A stretch of DNA of 16,476 nt from Deltaproteobacteria bacterium (GTDB taxonomy: Bacteria; Desulfobacterota; Binatia; UBA9968), in contig JACPFE010000033.1 of the NCBI GenBank assembly GCA_016183145.1, positions 1-16,476 on the forward strand, read 5' to 3'. Made by a program: the position numbers and the translations under genes. Positions within the stretch are counted from its first letter, which is position 1. Each line of letters opens with the position of its first letter. The notes under the pieces are model-generated. The model saw only the letters and a program-made list of their open reading frames with translations, searched no databases and was not told where the DNA came from. Below, piece by piece: positions 7,879-14,933 of the stretch.

Positions 7879-8233
7879 AGAGATTTGGTCATACCTGCCG
7901 GACAAGAAACGGCGGCCCGACAGCGTTTTTCTTTCGCAGGTTCCAGAACCGGACGCGAGTCTGATGGACCAAGAGCTGGCGGACAAATGGGATCGGGTAT
8001 TTCGCGAGCGGGGTGAAGTGCTGAAGGCCCTGGAAGAGGCGCGCAACCAGGGGATCATCGGCCATTCGCTCGACGCCAAAGTGGTTCTAAGCAGCCGCAA
8101 TGGCGATCAGAGCTCATCTTTGTTGGATCTGATTCGTTCCGATAGGAACAGAACCCAAGACGTTCTGATCGTTTCTCAAGCCAGCGTCCTCTCTGATTCT
8201 GGCGCCGTTCCCGGTGAGCCGATCTGTTCATGA
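7759..8233 (+). CDS. ileS: Isoleucine--tRNA ligase, C-terminal part in the shifted frame
   Basis: After the TCAA duplication the protein continues in another frame with KDRLYCEATKSTKRRAAQ, TTLYRILDVLVHLMAPILSF and TSEEIWSYLP, the anticodon-binding helical domain of IleRS. It then reads GEVLKALEEAR and GHSLDAKVVL and ends with LIVSQASVLSD. A gene caller may begin it at a GTG at 7838, which is not a real start. This frame stops at 8233. A third frame carries HEPAYPDVCPRCAGVLKL to a stop at 8295-8297, which resembles the second half of the C-terminal zinc module. The first half, with CxRCW and the stretch before it, is missing, so a second lesion of roughly 20 codons plus a frame change appears to lie near 8215-8237. 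The stop at 8295-8297 overlaps the lspA start, as expected for an intact ileS-lspA pair. Confidence 0.85.
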
Positions 8234-8293
8234 GCCGGCGTATCCGGATGTTTGTCCGCGCTGCGCCGGAGTGCTCAAGCTTGGAGGATCCGC

Positions 8294-8791
8294 TTGAGCG
8301 CGAAAACCAAGCTGGTGTTGGTCTGGCTCGTCATCATCCTTATCTCGGACCAGTTGACCAAGTTCATCGTCGATCAGTCGATGCCGCTGCATCATTCGAT
8401 CCCCGTGATCGACGATTTGTTCAGCTTGACCTATATCCGCAACACCGGCGCGGCGTTCGGTATCTTTGCCGGCAGCGCCGCCGCCTTCCGCCTGCCGTTT
8501 CTGATTGTCTTTTCCTTGGTCGCCATCGGTTTCGTCGTCGCCATGCTGCGCCGTTTGTCGGAGCGAGAAACGGGTTTAATTACCGCGCTCGCCTTTATCC
8601 TCGGCGGCGCCATCGGCAATTTGATCGACCGCTTGGCTTACGGCGAGGTGATCGACTTCCTGGACTTCTACTGGTCGGGCTATCACTGGCCGGCATTCAA
8701 CGTCGCCGACAGTTTCATCACGATGGGTGTCGCCATTACGGTTTTCTACCTCATCAAGGCCAAGGGCCACGATCCCTTCGCGCGGAGTTAG
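8294..8791 (+). CDS. lspA: Lipoprotein signal peptidase II (prolipoprotein signal peptidase)
   Basis: This inner-membrane aspartic protease removes the signal peptide from diacylated prolipoproteins. The 165-residue product has four hydrophobic segments: VLVWLVIILISDQLTKF, FRLPFLIVFSLVAIGFVVAM, LITALAFILGGAIGNLIDR, and FITMGVAITVFYLIKA. It has the conserved YIRNTGAAFG motif, GEVIDFLDF with Asp121 and FNVADSFI with Asp139, the two catalytic aspartates. I choose the TTG at 8294 because GGAGGA (8283-8288) lies five bases upstream, the first residues match the family N-terminus, and the TTG overlaps the putative ileS stop (TTGA). The open frame extends back to 8252, but that part reads the ileS tail. 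The stop overlaps the convergent smr stop by four bases. Family assignment is secure. Confidence 0.95.
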   Translation: MSAKTKLVLVWLVIILISDQLTKFIVDQSMPLHHSIPVIDDLFSLTYIRNTGAAFGIFAGSAAAFRLPFLIVFSLVAIGFVVAMLRRLSERETGLITALAFILGGAIGNLIDRLAYGEVIDFLDFYWSGYHWPAFNVADSFITMGVAITVFYLIKAKGHDPFARS

Positions 8792-9084
8792 CGGGCCTTT
8801 TTCAAGATCACCACCGTTGCCCCCCAGCCGCCGGCTTGCGGCGGCGCGTCTTGGAAGGAATCAACCAGCGGATGTTTTTCGAGAAGCGAGCGGACGATAT
8901 TGCGCTGGACGCCGACGCCGCGGCCATGAATGATGCGCACTTCAGACAATCCCGCTTGGATGCACTGCTCCAGGTACTCTTCCACGACGCTCGGAATGTC
9001 TTTGGGCTGGAAAGCGTGGAGATCGATGACGTCTTCAAGAGGAAGGACAACAGGTTCGCCGAACGGTGACTCTGACTTTTTCAT
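8788..9084 (-). CDS. Smr domain protein (small MutS-related)
   Basis: The 98-residue protein is essentially one Smr domain, known from the C-terminus of MutS2 and from stand-alone proteins with nuclease or nucleic-acid-binding activity. Motifs are VIDLHAFQPKDIP with DLH at 21-23, VRIIHGRGVGVQR with HGRG at 53-56, and GGWGATVVIL at 85-94, in the canonical order. The ATG at 9084 overlaps the TRAP permease stop as ATGA, which indicates translational coupling. A longer open frame reaching 9240 only reads the end of the permease gene in another frame. The stop TAA at 8788-8790 overlaps the lspA stop on the other strand. Whether it has a link to transport is unknown; co-expression may only reflect position. 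Confidence 0.9.
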   Translation of the reverse strand: MKKSESPFGEPVVLPLEDVIDLHAFQPKDIPSVVEEYLEQCIQAGLSEVRIIHGRGVGVQRNIVRSLLEKHPLVDSFQDAPPQAGGWGATVVILKKAR

Positions 9085-10985
9085 TTTATTACAATGTCGC
9101 CGGTTAGGTTTGCGCTGAGTTGAGCGCCGGCTCGCTTGCGCTGCCAGAAATATACCGCAGCAAAAAGAGCAACGGCAGCGAGTTCCGTGCCCAATACCGG
9201 AACGAACGCCAGGACAGTTGCAAACGCGAGGACCAGCCACTCCAGAAGAGTCGTCCTCACGTAGAAGAACGTGGTGCTGACTATGGAAAAAAGCACGGTG
9301 CCGAGCGTAGCCGAGAAGACAGCCCAGATATTCTCGGCCGGCGTGCCGGTAAAGAGAATGTGGCTATAGGCGAAAAGCAAAGGCATCACATAGATAATTT
9401 TGGCGAACCTGAAGCAGCTCCACCCGGTCTTCATCGGGTCAGCGCCCGCGATCGCGGCGGCGGCGAACGGCCCCATGGCGATCGGTGGAGTAATGTTGGA
9501 GTCAAGACTGAGCCAGAAAACGATGAGGTGGGCAGAGAGTAAGGGGACACCCAATTTGACCAATGCTGGAACCGTGACGACGGCTACGACCAGATAGGTC
9601 GCCGTTATCGGAAGCGGCAGTCCCAGGATGAAGGTCGCGACGGCGATGAGCGCAATGGTCAGGAAGAGATTCTGCCCCGCCAATTCCACCAAGATATAAG
9701 AGAACCTGATCGCAATCCCGGTAAGCGCCAGAACGCCGATGAGAACTCCGACAGCCCCGGTCAGGGCCGCAACGAACAAACAGTCTTTGCCGCCGCCGAC
9801 CAGGGCTTCCCAGATCTCGCGCAACCCCATCCGTGTTTCAGCGCGAAACCAGCTCACGACAACGGTAGCGACGGTGCCGTTTACCGCCGCGCCCTCAGGT
9901 GAAAAATCGGCATAGAGCGAAACGATCAAGACAACGATAGGCGTAAACAGATACCAGTCACGCCTGAGCACATCGCGCAGCCTGGGGAGATCTTCTTTAT
10001 CCAAACCCCGTAAGCCGAGTTTTCTCGATTCGAAATAGATCATGATGCCCACAGATAGAAAGAAAAGAATGCCGGGAATGGCGGCGACCTTGATGATTTC
10101 CAAGTAGGAAATGCCCGTCATCTCAGCCATGATGAACGCGCCCGCGCCCATGACGGGCGGCAGGACCATACCGCCGGTCGAGGCGGCGCCCTCTACCGCC
10201 GCCGCGATGTGGCGTGGAAACCCGGCGCGTATCATCAGAGGAATAGTTACCGTGCCTGTTGTGACCGTATTGGCGATGGGGCTGCCGTTGATGGTTCCGA
10301 GAAGCGCGCTGGAGACCACCGCGGCCTGCGCGGGTCCGCCCGCGATGCGGCCCAGCAAAGCGAGGGAGAGATCGATGAAAAATTTCGCCACCCCGGCGCG
10401 CTGCAAGAAGGCGCCGAAGACCACGAAGGGAATAATAAAGGACGCCACGACCTCCGCCATGATGCCGAAGATCCCGTCCGAGGTGAGGTAGACATACTCG
10501 ATGACGCGGCGCAGTGTGAACCCTCGATGGCCGATGATAAAGGGCAGGTAAGATCCGAATAGAGCGTAGACGATCGGCAAGATCGCGCACATCGCCATGC
10601 CCATACCAAGCACGCGGCGCGCCGCCTCGATGGCTACGATCGTTACGATGACCCCCAACCCCAGGTCGACCAAGTTGTAGTCCCCTGCGCGGTAGGCCAA
10701 AGCTTCATGCTCCAGGATCCAATAGGCTACCCCCACCACCGTCCCAGCAGCCAACAACAGGTCGAGCAGAGAAGGAGTGTCCACACGGTCGCGCTTCCAG
10801 CTTCTATAGAGGAGCAGTGGAACCACCAGGCTGTAGAGGACTGCGATGCCGCGAAAGTACTCCAGAGGAACCACACCGACCGTAGAGGCCCATAGATAAA
10901 ACAACGCCACTCCACCCATCACTAGCTGGACGGCCAAGTTCCAGTACCCGGACAGAGTACGGATCTGGGACGTTTCTTCCGCCAC
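9081..10985 (-). CDS. TRAP transporter fused permease (DctQ-DctM, 4TM/12TM type)
   Basis: The 634-residue integral membrane protein fuses the small and large TRAP permease subunits, as is typical of TAXI-type TRAP systems that import organic acids using an ion gradient. The first 120 residues hold the small-subunit helices (LVMGGVALFYLWAS, GIAVLYSLVVPLLLY, LLLAAGTVVGVAYWIL). After GFTLRRVIEYVYLTSDGIFG comes the large-subunit core, with NGSPIANTVTTGTVTIPLM near 233-251, GFPRHIAAAVEGAASTGGM, LPPVMGAGAFIMAEM, and later LDSNITPPIAMGPFAAAAIA. The start is GTG at 10985, with a GAGGA-like site about ten bases before it. The matching TAXI receptor lies just upstream but is separated by a 99-bp repeat insertion. 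The stop overlaps the smr start. Confidence 0.95.
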   Translation of the reverse strand: MAEETSQIRTLSGYWNLAVQLVMGGVALFYLWASTVGVVPLEYFRGIAVLYSLVVPLLLYRSWKRDRVDTPSLLDLLLAAGTVVGVAYWILEHEALAYRAGDYNLVDLGLGVIVTIVAIEAARRVLGMGMAMCAILPIVYALFGSYLPFIIGHRGFTLRRVIEYVYLTSDGIFGIMAEVVASFIIPFVVFGAFLQRAGVAKFFIDLSLALLGRIAGGPAQAAVVSSALLGTINGSPIANTVTTGTVTIPLMIRAGFPRHIAAAVEGAASTGGMVLPPVMGAGAFIMAEMTGISYLEIIKVAAIPGILFFLSVGIMIYFESRKLGLRGLDKEDLPRLRDVLRRDWYLFTPIVVLIVSLYADFSPEGAAVNGTVATVVVSWFRAETRMGLREIWEALVGGGKDCLFVAALTGAVGVLIGVLALTGIAIRFSYILVELAGQNLFLTIALIAVATFILGLPLPITATYLVVAVVTVPALVKLGVPLLSAHLIVFWLSLDSNITPPIAMGPFAAAAIAGADPMKTGWSCFRFAKIIYVMPLLFAYSHILFTGTPAENIWAVFSATLGTVLFSIVSTTFFYVRTTLLEWLVLAFATVLAFVPVLGTELAAVALFAAVYFWQRKRAGAQLSANLTGDIVIK

Positions 10986-11012
10986 CCTTATCTACTTCCT
11001 CTACTTAGCGAG

Positions 11013-11111
11013 CGCGGGGAACGCGAAGGGGCAGGCTACTTTTTTCGGGAAATGCCGAGCAGCATGAAAGCTGGCGAGATCTTTAAAAAAGTCGCCTGTC
11101 CCCTTTTCAGG
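11013..11111. mobile_element. 99-bp MITE/REP-like inverted-repeat element flanked by a 9-bp direct repeat
   Basis: The arms at 11025-11045 and 11085-11108 are near-perfect inverted copies (core AGGGG, CAGGC, ACTTTTTT; the right arm has three extra bases and one substitution). The whole is flanked by CTTAGCGAG at 11004-11012 and again at 11112-11120. The right copy contains the stop codon of the TAXI receptor. Collapsing the two copies restores a junction in which the receptor stop is followed at once by a GAGGA site and the GTG of the permease. This is what insertion with a target-site duplication would produce. The element encodes nothing. I recall similar GTCGCCTGTCCCC hairpins as dispersed repeats in other genomes, but could not check. 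Confidence 0.65.
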
Positions 11112-11112
11112 C

Positions 11113-12126
11113 TTAGCGAGAGCGGATCGCTTCGAGAATTTGAACGCCTGCGGTTTTCCAATGCTCTTCAGCGCCTTTGTGCAGAGGAACCGTGACGCCC
11201 TGCAAAGCCTTCTGCGGCACCATGTCCTTCGATCCGGCATGAACCTTCAACATGTGCGCGTTCCCCTCCTTGCTGTAGGCTGCTTGAGCGATCTTCTGGA
11301 CCAGCGCAGGCGAGAACTCCCGATGGGCATACCAGATCACCGGAATCCCAACGGTTGAAGTGTCTTCGGTAATTCCCCGGTAAGAGCCTGCTGGAAATAC
11401 ATAGCGGGCGAAATAGGGATACTGTTTGAAAAAGTCGGTCTTGGAGACCGGTGTGTGAATGTCAATCGCTCGCACCGGCTTCTTGGCGGCCGCTTCTGTA
11501 GTGACTCGGTCAGGCTCAGGGCCGGTCCAGAAAAAAGCATCCGCCTTACCCTCACTCATCGCTTCGCCTGCGGCTGCCCCCAAAAGAGGGATGCGATTGA
11601 TCTTGTCCCAGAGCCCCACGGCACGAAAAACCCGCTCGGCGGACGCGAAGGTTCCCGATCCTGGATTTCCTACGGCGACACGCTTGCCCGCCAGTTCCTC
11701 CACCGTGCGGATTCCGCTATCCGCATAGGTGATCAGATGAGCGACTCCAAAAAAAACCAATCCAATAGCGCGGAGATTCGTTAATGGCTTTCCTGTAAAC
11801 TTCTCCAGGCCGTGAAAGGACTCATGCAGGTCGGACGAGAAAGAGAGTCCCATTTCTGCTTCTTTGGCGTTGATCCGGCGTGGATTCTCCACCGAGCCGC
11901 CAGTTGCGGCCACGGATACGTCAAGGTTGGGGACGTTTTTTGAGAGATAGGTTCCGATACCGGTCGCAAAGATGCCGAAAACTCCCGTCGGCGGACCGCC
12001 CGCCATGGTAATTCTTTCTACTTTCTGCGCTTCAACACTAGCGACAGCGCCTAGGGAAATCAGCAGCGCAGCGATGAGCGCTAAATCTACGGTCCCGGAA
12101 AGAAAACATTTCCGTGTTATGTCCAT
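11113..12126 (-). CDS. TAXI family TRAP transporter solute-binding protein
   Basis: This is the periplasmic receptor of the TRAP system whose permease follows. The 337-residue product starts with a Sec signal peptide (MDITRKCF, then the hydrophobic LALIAALLISLGAVAS, cleavage likely after VEA at residue 33). Family text includes ERITMAGGPPTGVFGIFATGIGTYL, SVAATGGSVENPRRINAKEAEMGLS, GKRVAVGNPGSGTFASAERV, ADAFFWTGPEPDRV and TVGIPVIWYAH. The open frame begins at a GTG at 12144, but AGGAGGA (12135-12141) lies in those codons and sits eight bases before the ATG at 12126, which is clearly the start. The ligand is not known; characterised members of the TAXI family bind glutamate and other small acids. 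The stop lies inside the direct repeat bordering the 99-bp element. Confidence 0.93.
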   Translation of the reverse strand: MDITRKCFLSGTVDLALIAALLISLGAVASVEAQKVERITMAGGPPTGVFGIFATGIGTYLSKNVPNLDVSVAATGGSVENPRRINAKEAEMGLSFSSDLHESFHGLEKFTGKPLTNLRAIGLVFFGVAHLITYADSGIRTVEELAGKRVAVGNPGSGTFASAERVFRAVGLWDKINRIPLLGAAAGEAMSEGKADAFFWTGPEPDRVTTEAAAKKPVRAIDIHTPVSKTDFFKQYPYFARYVFPAGSYRGITEDTSTVGIPVIWYAHREFSPALVQKIAQAAYSKEGNAHMLKVHAGSKDMVPQKALQGVTVPLHKGAEEHWKTAGVQILEAIRSR

Positions 12127-12163
12127 AGGATTGATCCTCCTCACTTTAGTCGATTGGTTAATA

Positions 12164-12190
12164 GTTCACTTAACCCCAGCAACAGTGAAC
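12164..12190. other. Small hairpin between ABC receptor and TAXI receptor genes
   Basis: GTTCACT (12164-12170) and AGTGAAC (12184-12190) form a perfect 7-bp stem with a 13-base loop in the 100-base gap between the two receptor genes. There is no T-tract, so it is a poor terminator. It might act in mRNA processing or be chance. Confidence 0.3.
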
Positions 12191-12226
12191 GAATCCCCGG
12201 GCCTTCGATTGCGCCAAGGCCGCAGG

Positions 12227-13246
12227 TCAATCGTAGTCGGGGATGCGCGGTAAGCGCTTGATGGCCTCCTCGATAATCGAGACCGCCACATAGTCTTCAT
12301 ACTTCGGCTTTTCTTCGGGCTTGATGTTGCCGACCTGCACCATTCGGTTGATAGTGTATTCCACCTTCGCCCGGGGCAGCCCGCCGTTCTGGGACCAGAC
12401 CCTGCCCTTTACCAACTCATCGTACGCCGGTTCGACCACATCGCGTGGAATCTTGGCATGCTTCATTGCGATCTCCACGGTTCTGGCCTTATTGGCGTAC
12501 ATGAAGCGGTTCGCCTTTGCCATCGCGCGCACCAGCGCCTGGAACTTGGCTGGCTCGGCTGCGAGCTTCTTTTCCTGAGCCACAAACAGGTTGAAGATTT
12601 GGTTCGGCTCGAGCTCCCAGAACTTCACCAGGGGTTGGAACGAAGGATCCTTCTGGCGCGCCAGCATCAACTGGTCCACATGAAGCACGGCGGTATCGAT
12701 CGCGCCGGCTACGAGGGGCGGCACGTCCGCTGAGGCGATTACGATGAATGTCACTTCCTCCGGCTTGATGCCCGCCTTTCTGAGCACCATCCGACTCAGA
12801 ACGTCGGCAAATCCACCGATCTCCTGGATGCCCATTTTCTTTCCCTTGAGATCCTGAAGGGTTTTGATGTTGGAGCGCACGGTCAGGGTTGAGGCAAATT
12901 TTGGCGCCGAGCCGTAAATGGCTTTGACCCCCGCTTTTTTCGCCACCGAGACGGCCACCGAAGCGCCCACGCCGGCGCCGGCATCGAGGCCGCCGCTTAC
13001 CACGTTGCGGATCACATAGACGCCGCCCTCAAACGTGGTGATCTCGACGTCCAGGCCTTCATCGGTGAAGAACCCTTGCTCCTTTGCCACCCATGGGACG
13101 ATGTGAACCAAATTGGGCGGCGTCGTGGGCATTCCCAAAGTCATTTTGGCGGCGCTGGCCGCCAAGCTCACTGGCACGGATGTTCCGCAGAAGGCGATTC
13201 CAACGATAACGAGCGCCAGTAATCCTGTCACGCTTCCTTTATTCAT
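12227..13246 (-). CDS. ABC transporter substrate-binding protein (NMT1/SsuA-TauA-like)
   Basis: This is the periplasmic receptor of a NitT/TauT-family importer (339 residues). It opens with a Sec signal peptide (MNKGSVTGLLALVIVGIAFC, cleavage probably near SLAASAA; the Cys is preceded by Phe, so there is no lipobox). The mature part shows LVHIVPWVAKEQGFFTDEGLDVEI, EGGVYVIRNVVSGGLDAGAG, LKGKKMGIQEIGGFADVLSRMVL and LVAGAIDTAVLHVDQ, the two-lobed fold of NMT1/THI5-like proteins. A strong AGGAGGAG lies upstream of the ATG at 13246. Relatives bind sulfonates, nitrate, pyrimidine precursors or aromatic acids, and the ligand here cannot be read. It follows the permease gene by 124 bases, a gap that holds a possible promoter of its own. 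Confidence 0.92.
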   Translation of the reverse strand: MNKGSVTGLLALVIVGIAFCGTSVPVSLAASAAKMTLGMPTTPPNLVHIVPWVAKEQGFFTDEGLDVEITTFEGGVYVIRNVVSGGLDAGAGVGASVAVSVAKKAGVKAIYGSAPKFASTLTVRSNIKTLQDLKGKKMGIQEIGGFADVLSRMVLRKAGIKPEEVTFIVIASADVPPLVAGAIDTAVLHVDQLMLARQKDPSFQPLVKFWELEPNQIFNLFVAQEKKLAAEPAKFQALVRAMAKANRFMYANKARTVEIAMKHAKIPRDVVEPAYDELVKGRVWSQNGGLPRAKVEYTINRMVQVGNIKPEEKPKYEDYVAVSIIEEAIKRLPRIPDYD

Positions 13247-13314
13247 AGCACTCCTCCTTTGGCTGGGGCCGCTTGCAAGTAATTAGACGATCGCACGTGG
13301 TTATTTCCGGGCCG

Positions 13315-13344
13315 ACACTATCTGACAAGGGACGGTGGTGTCAA
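13315..13344 (-). promoter_or_regulatory. Candidate sigma70-type promoter for the NMT1-type receptor gene
   Basis: On the minus strand TTGACA (13344-13339) and TAGTGT (13320-13315) are 18 bases apart, about 70 bases upstream of the receptor start, in the gap after the permease gene. A separate promoter would let the abundant receptor be made in excess over the membrane subunits. This is a pattern match only. Confidence 0.35.
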
Positions 13345-13370
13345 CTTGATGCACTGGTTGTCGCAGCGTC

Positions 13371-14138
13371 CTAAATTTCTCCCTGTTCGCGATTCTGCCA
13401 GGGGGTAACCTTTCGCTCGATCACTTTGATCAGCCCGATGAGGGTGACTCCCAGCGCCATCAACACCACGATGGGCACAAAGAGCTTGGCCGTTTCAAAA
13501 GAGTTGGCGTACTGAACGATCATGTATCCGAGACCCGCCACCGAGGTAAAGAACTCGGCCACAACCATCCCTACCAGACCACGGCCGATCGCGAGGTTGA
13601 CGCCGGCCAGGATGAATGGGAGCGAGGAAGGAATAATGAGGTCCAACCAGAGCCGGCGCTCGCTGGAGCAAAAGGAACGAGCCACTTCCAGAAGGTCTTG
13701 GCTCAGATTTTTCACCCCCTGCTGGGTATTGAGCAGGATCGGAAAGACCATGAACAGAAAGACAATAACCACCTTGGCGGGAACTCGAAAGCCGAACCAA
13801 AGAACGATGAGCGGAATGAAGGCCACTGTTGGAGTCGAGTAGACGGCGTGGAGATAGGGCTCCAGGGCGAGAGACAGAGTTTGAGAGCGGGCGAGGAGAA
13901 TTCCGAGGGGGATGCCGATCACGACGGCGAGCGCAAAAGAGTAGACGAATACCTCAAGGCTCTGCATCAGGAAGCGCTGGAGCTCTCCTTTGGACACTAA
14001 CTCAACGAATGCGGCCGCAATGGCGGTCGGGTAGGTGAAGAGAATCGGGTTGACCGACCGGCCATAGATCTCCCACGCGGTTAGGACCACTAAGAGGGAT
14101 AAAAACCTTATGCCCCAACTATAGGTCGAAGTCCTCAT
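13371..14138 (-). CDS. ABC transporter permease (NitT/TauT type)
   Basis: This 255-residue inner-membrane subunit belongs to the binding-protein-dependent transport superfamily. About six hydrophobic segments are visible, for example FLSLLVVLTAWEIYG, VFVYSFALAVVIGIPLGILLA, PTVAFIPLIVLWFGF, VVIVFLFMVFPILLN and LFVPIVVLMALGVTLIGLI. The cytoplasmic coupling loop is EVARSFCSSERRLWLDLIIP, then SSLPFILAG, an EAA-type motif that contacts the ATPase. The ATG at 14138 is preceded by AGGAGG with a seven-base gap, and this site overlaps the ATPase stop region, so the two genes are coupled. SsuC/TauC homologues have the same size. The substrate is unknown. Confidence 0.93.
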   Translation of the reverse strand: MRTSTYSWGIRFLSLLVVLTAWEIYGRSVNPILFTYPTAIAAAFVELVSKGELQRFLMQSLEVFVYSFALAVVIGIPLGILLARSQTLSLALEPYLHAVYSTPTVAFIPLIVLWFGFRVPAKVVIVFLFMVFPILLNTQQGVKNLSQDLLEVARSFCSSERRLWLDLIIPSSLPFILAGVNLAIGRGLVGMVVAEFFTSVAGLGYMIVQYANSFETAKLFVPIVVLMALGVTLIGLIKVIERKVTPWQNREQGEI

Positions 14139-14148
14139 CCGCTTCCTC

Positions 14149-14913
14149 CTAACTGTTGTCGGCGTGTTGTTTCAATTGCGCCCAGATGTAGTTGCGCAGT
14201 TGGATCGATTGGGGATCAGACCTGACTCGGCTGATGTCGCGCGGTCGCGGAATCTTCACGCCGAGGATCTCGCGTATCCTTCCCGGCCGTGGCGTCATGA
14301 GAAGAATACGATCTCCCAAATAAATCGCCTCGTCAATAGAATGCGTGACGAAGAGCATGGTTTTCCGTTCCTGCTGCAAAATCTTGGAAAGCTCTTCCTG
14401 AAGGGTTTCACGCGTTTGGGCGTCGAGGGAGCCGAAGGGCTCGTCCATCAGGAGGAGGGACGGATTGACTGCCAAGGCCCGCGCCAGTCCCGCCCGCTGC
14501 TGCATGCCGCCGGAGAGCTGATAAGGATAAGACTTCTCGAAGCCTCTAAGGCCGACGAGTTCGATATAGCGCTCCACTCTTTGCGCGATCTCCTGCCGCG
14601 CCTCTCCTCTCAGCGCCAGTCCGTAGCTAATATTCTCCTCCAAGTTCTTCCAGGGAAACAGACCAAAGTGTTGAAAGACCACCGCCACATCCGGGCGCGG
14701 CGTTGTCACCGGCTCGCCATCCAATAAGACCTCGCCTTGGTCCCGGGATATCAGGCAATCCACCAATCGGAGCAGCGTCGTCTTGCCGCAGCCGCTGGGC
14801 CCCAGGATGCAGAGACTCTCGTAAGGCTGGACCTCAAAACTAATGTCTTGCAAGGCCACGACCCTGCCGCCGTTATAACTCTTGGTGAGATGGCGGACAG
14901 CGATCTTGGCCAT
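14149..14913 (-). CDS. ABC transporter ATP-binding protein (NitT/TauT type)
   Basis: This cytoplasmic ATPase (254 residues) powers the adjacent importer. It has a complete set of motifs: Walker A GPSGCGKTT at 38-46, Q-loop Gln81 in VVFQHFGLFPW, signature YQLSGGMQQR at 131-140, Walker B SLLLMDEPFG at 152-161, D-loop SLDAQ, and the switch His191 in VTHSIDEA. The FPWKNLEENISYGL text is typical of the nitrate/sulfonate/taurine (SsuB/TauB) branch. The ATG at 14913 lies 20 bases after the E2 stop and has no clear Shine-Dalgarno, so translation may depend on the upstream gene. The ten bases between its stop and the permease start confirm an operon. Confidence 0.95.
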   Translation of the reverse strand: MAKIAVRHLTKSYNGGRVVALQDISFEVQPYESLCILGPSGCGKTTLLRLVDCLISRDQGEVLLDGEPVTTPRPDVAVVFQHFGLFPWKNLEENISYGLALRGEARQEIAQRVERYIELVGLRGFEKSYPYQLSGGMQQRAGLARALAVNPSLLLMDEPFGSLDAQTRETLQEELSKILQQERKTMLFVTHSIDEAIYLGDRILLMTPRPGRIREILGVKIPRPRDISRVRSDPQSIQLRNYIWAQLKQHADNS

Positions 14914-14933
14914 AGAAAAAAGTGCGCGGGCAA

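Noticed and set aside
7838..8233. A separate gene starting at GTG 7838
   Set aside because: The encoded protein begins in the middle of the IleRS anticodon-binding domain, and homology extends upstream in the same frame to 7759. It is the displaced end of ileS.
8230..9069. A long open frame of 279 codons on the plus strand across lspA and the smr region
   Set aside because: Its text is the +1 frame of lspA followed by the antisense of smr, arginine-rich with no family motif. lspA and smr have complete motifs in their own frames.
9120..9597. Plus-strand open frames antisense to the TRAP permease C-terminus
   Set aside because: They are shadows of a membrane-protein gene, with no motif and no Shine-Dalgarno.
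11063..11130. A short frame starting MKAGEIFKK on the plus strand, faintly like the start of a HicA toxin
   Set aside because: Only about nine residues resemble HicA and the frame then runs antisense into the TAXI receptor. This is too little to support a gene remnant.
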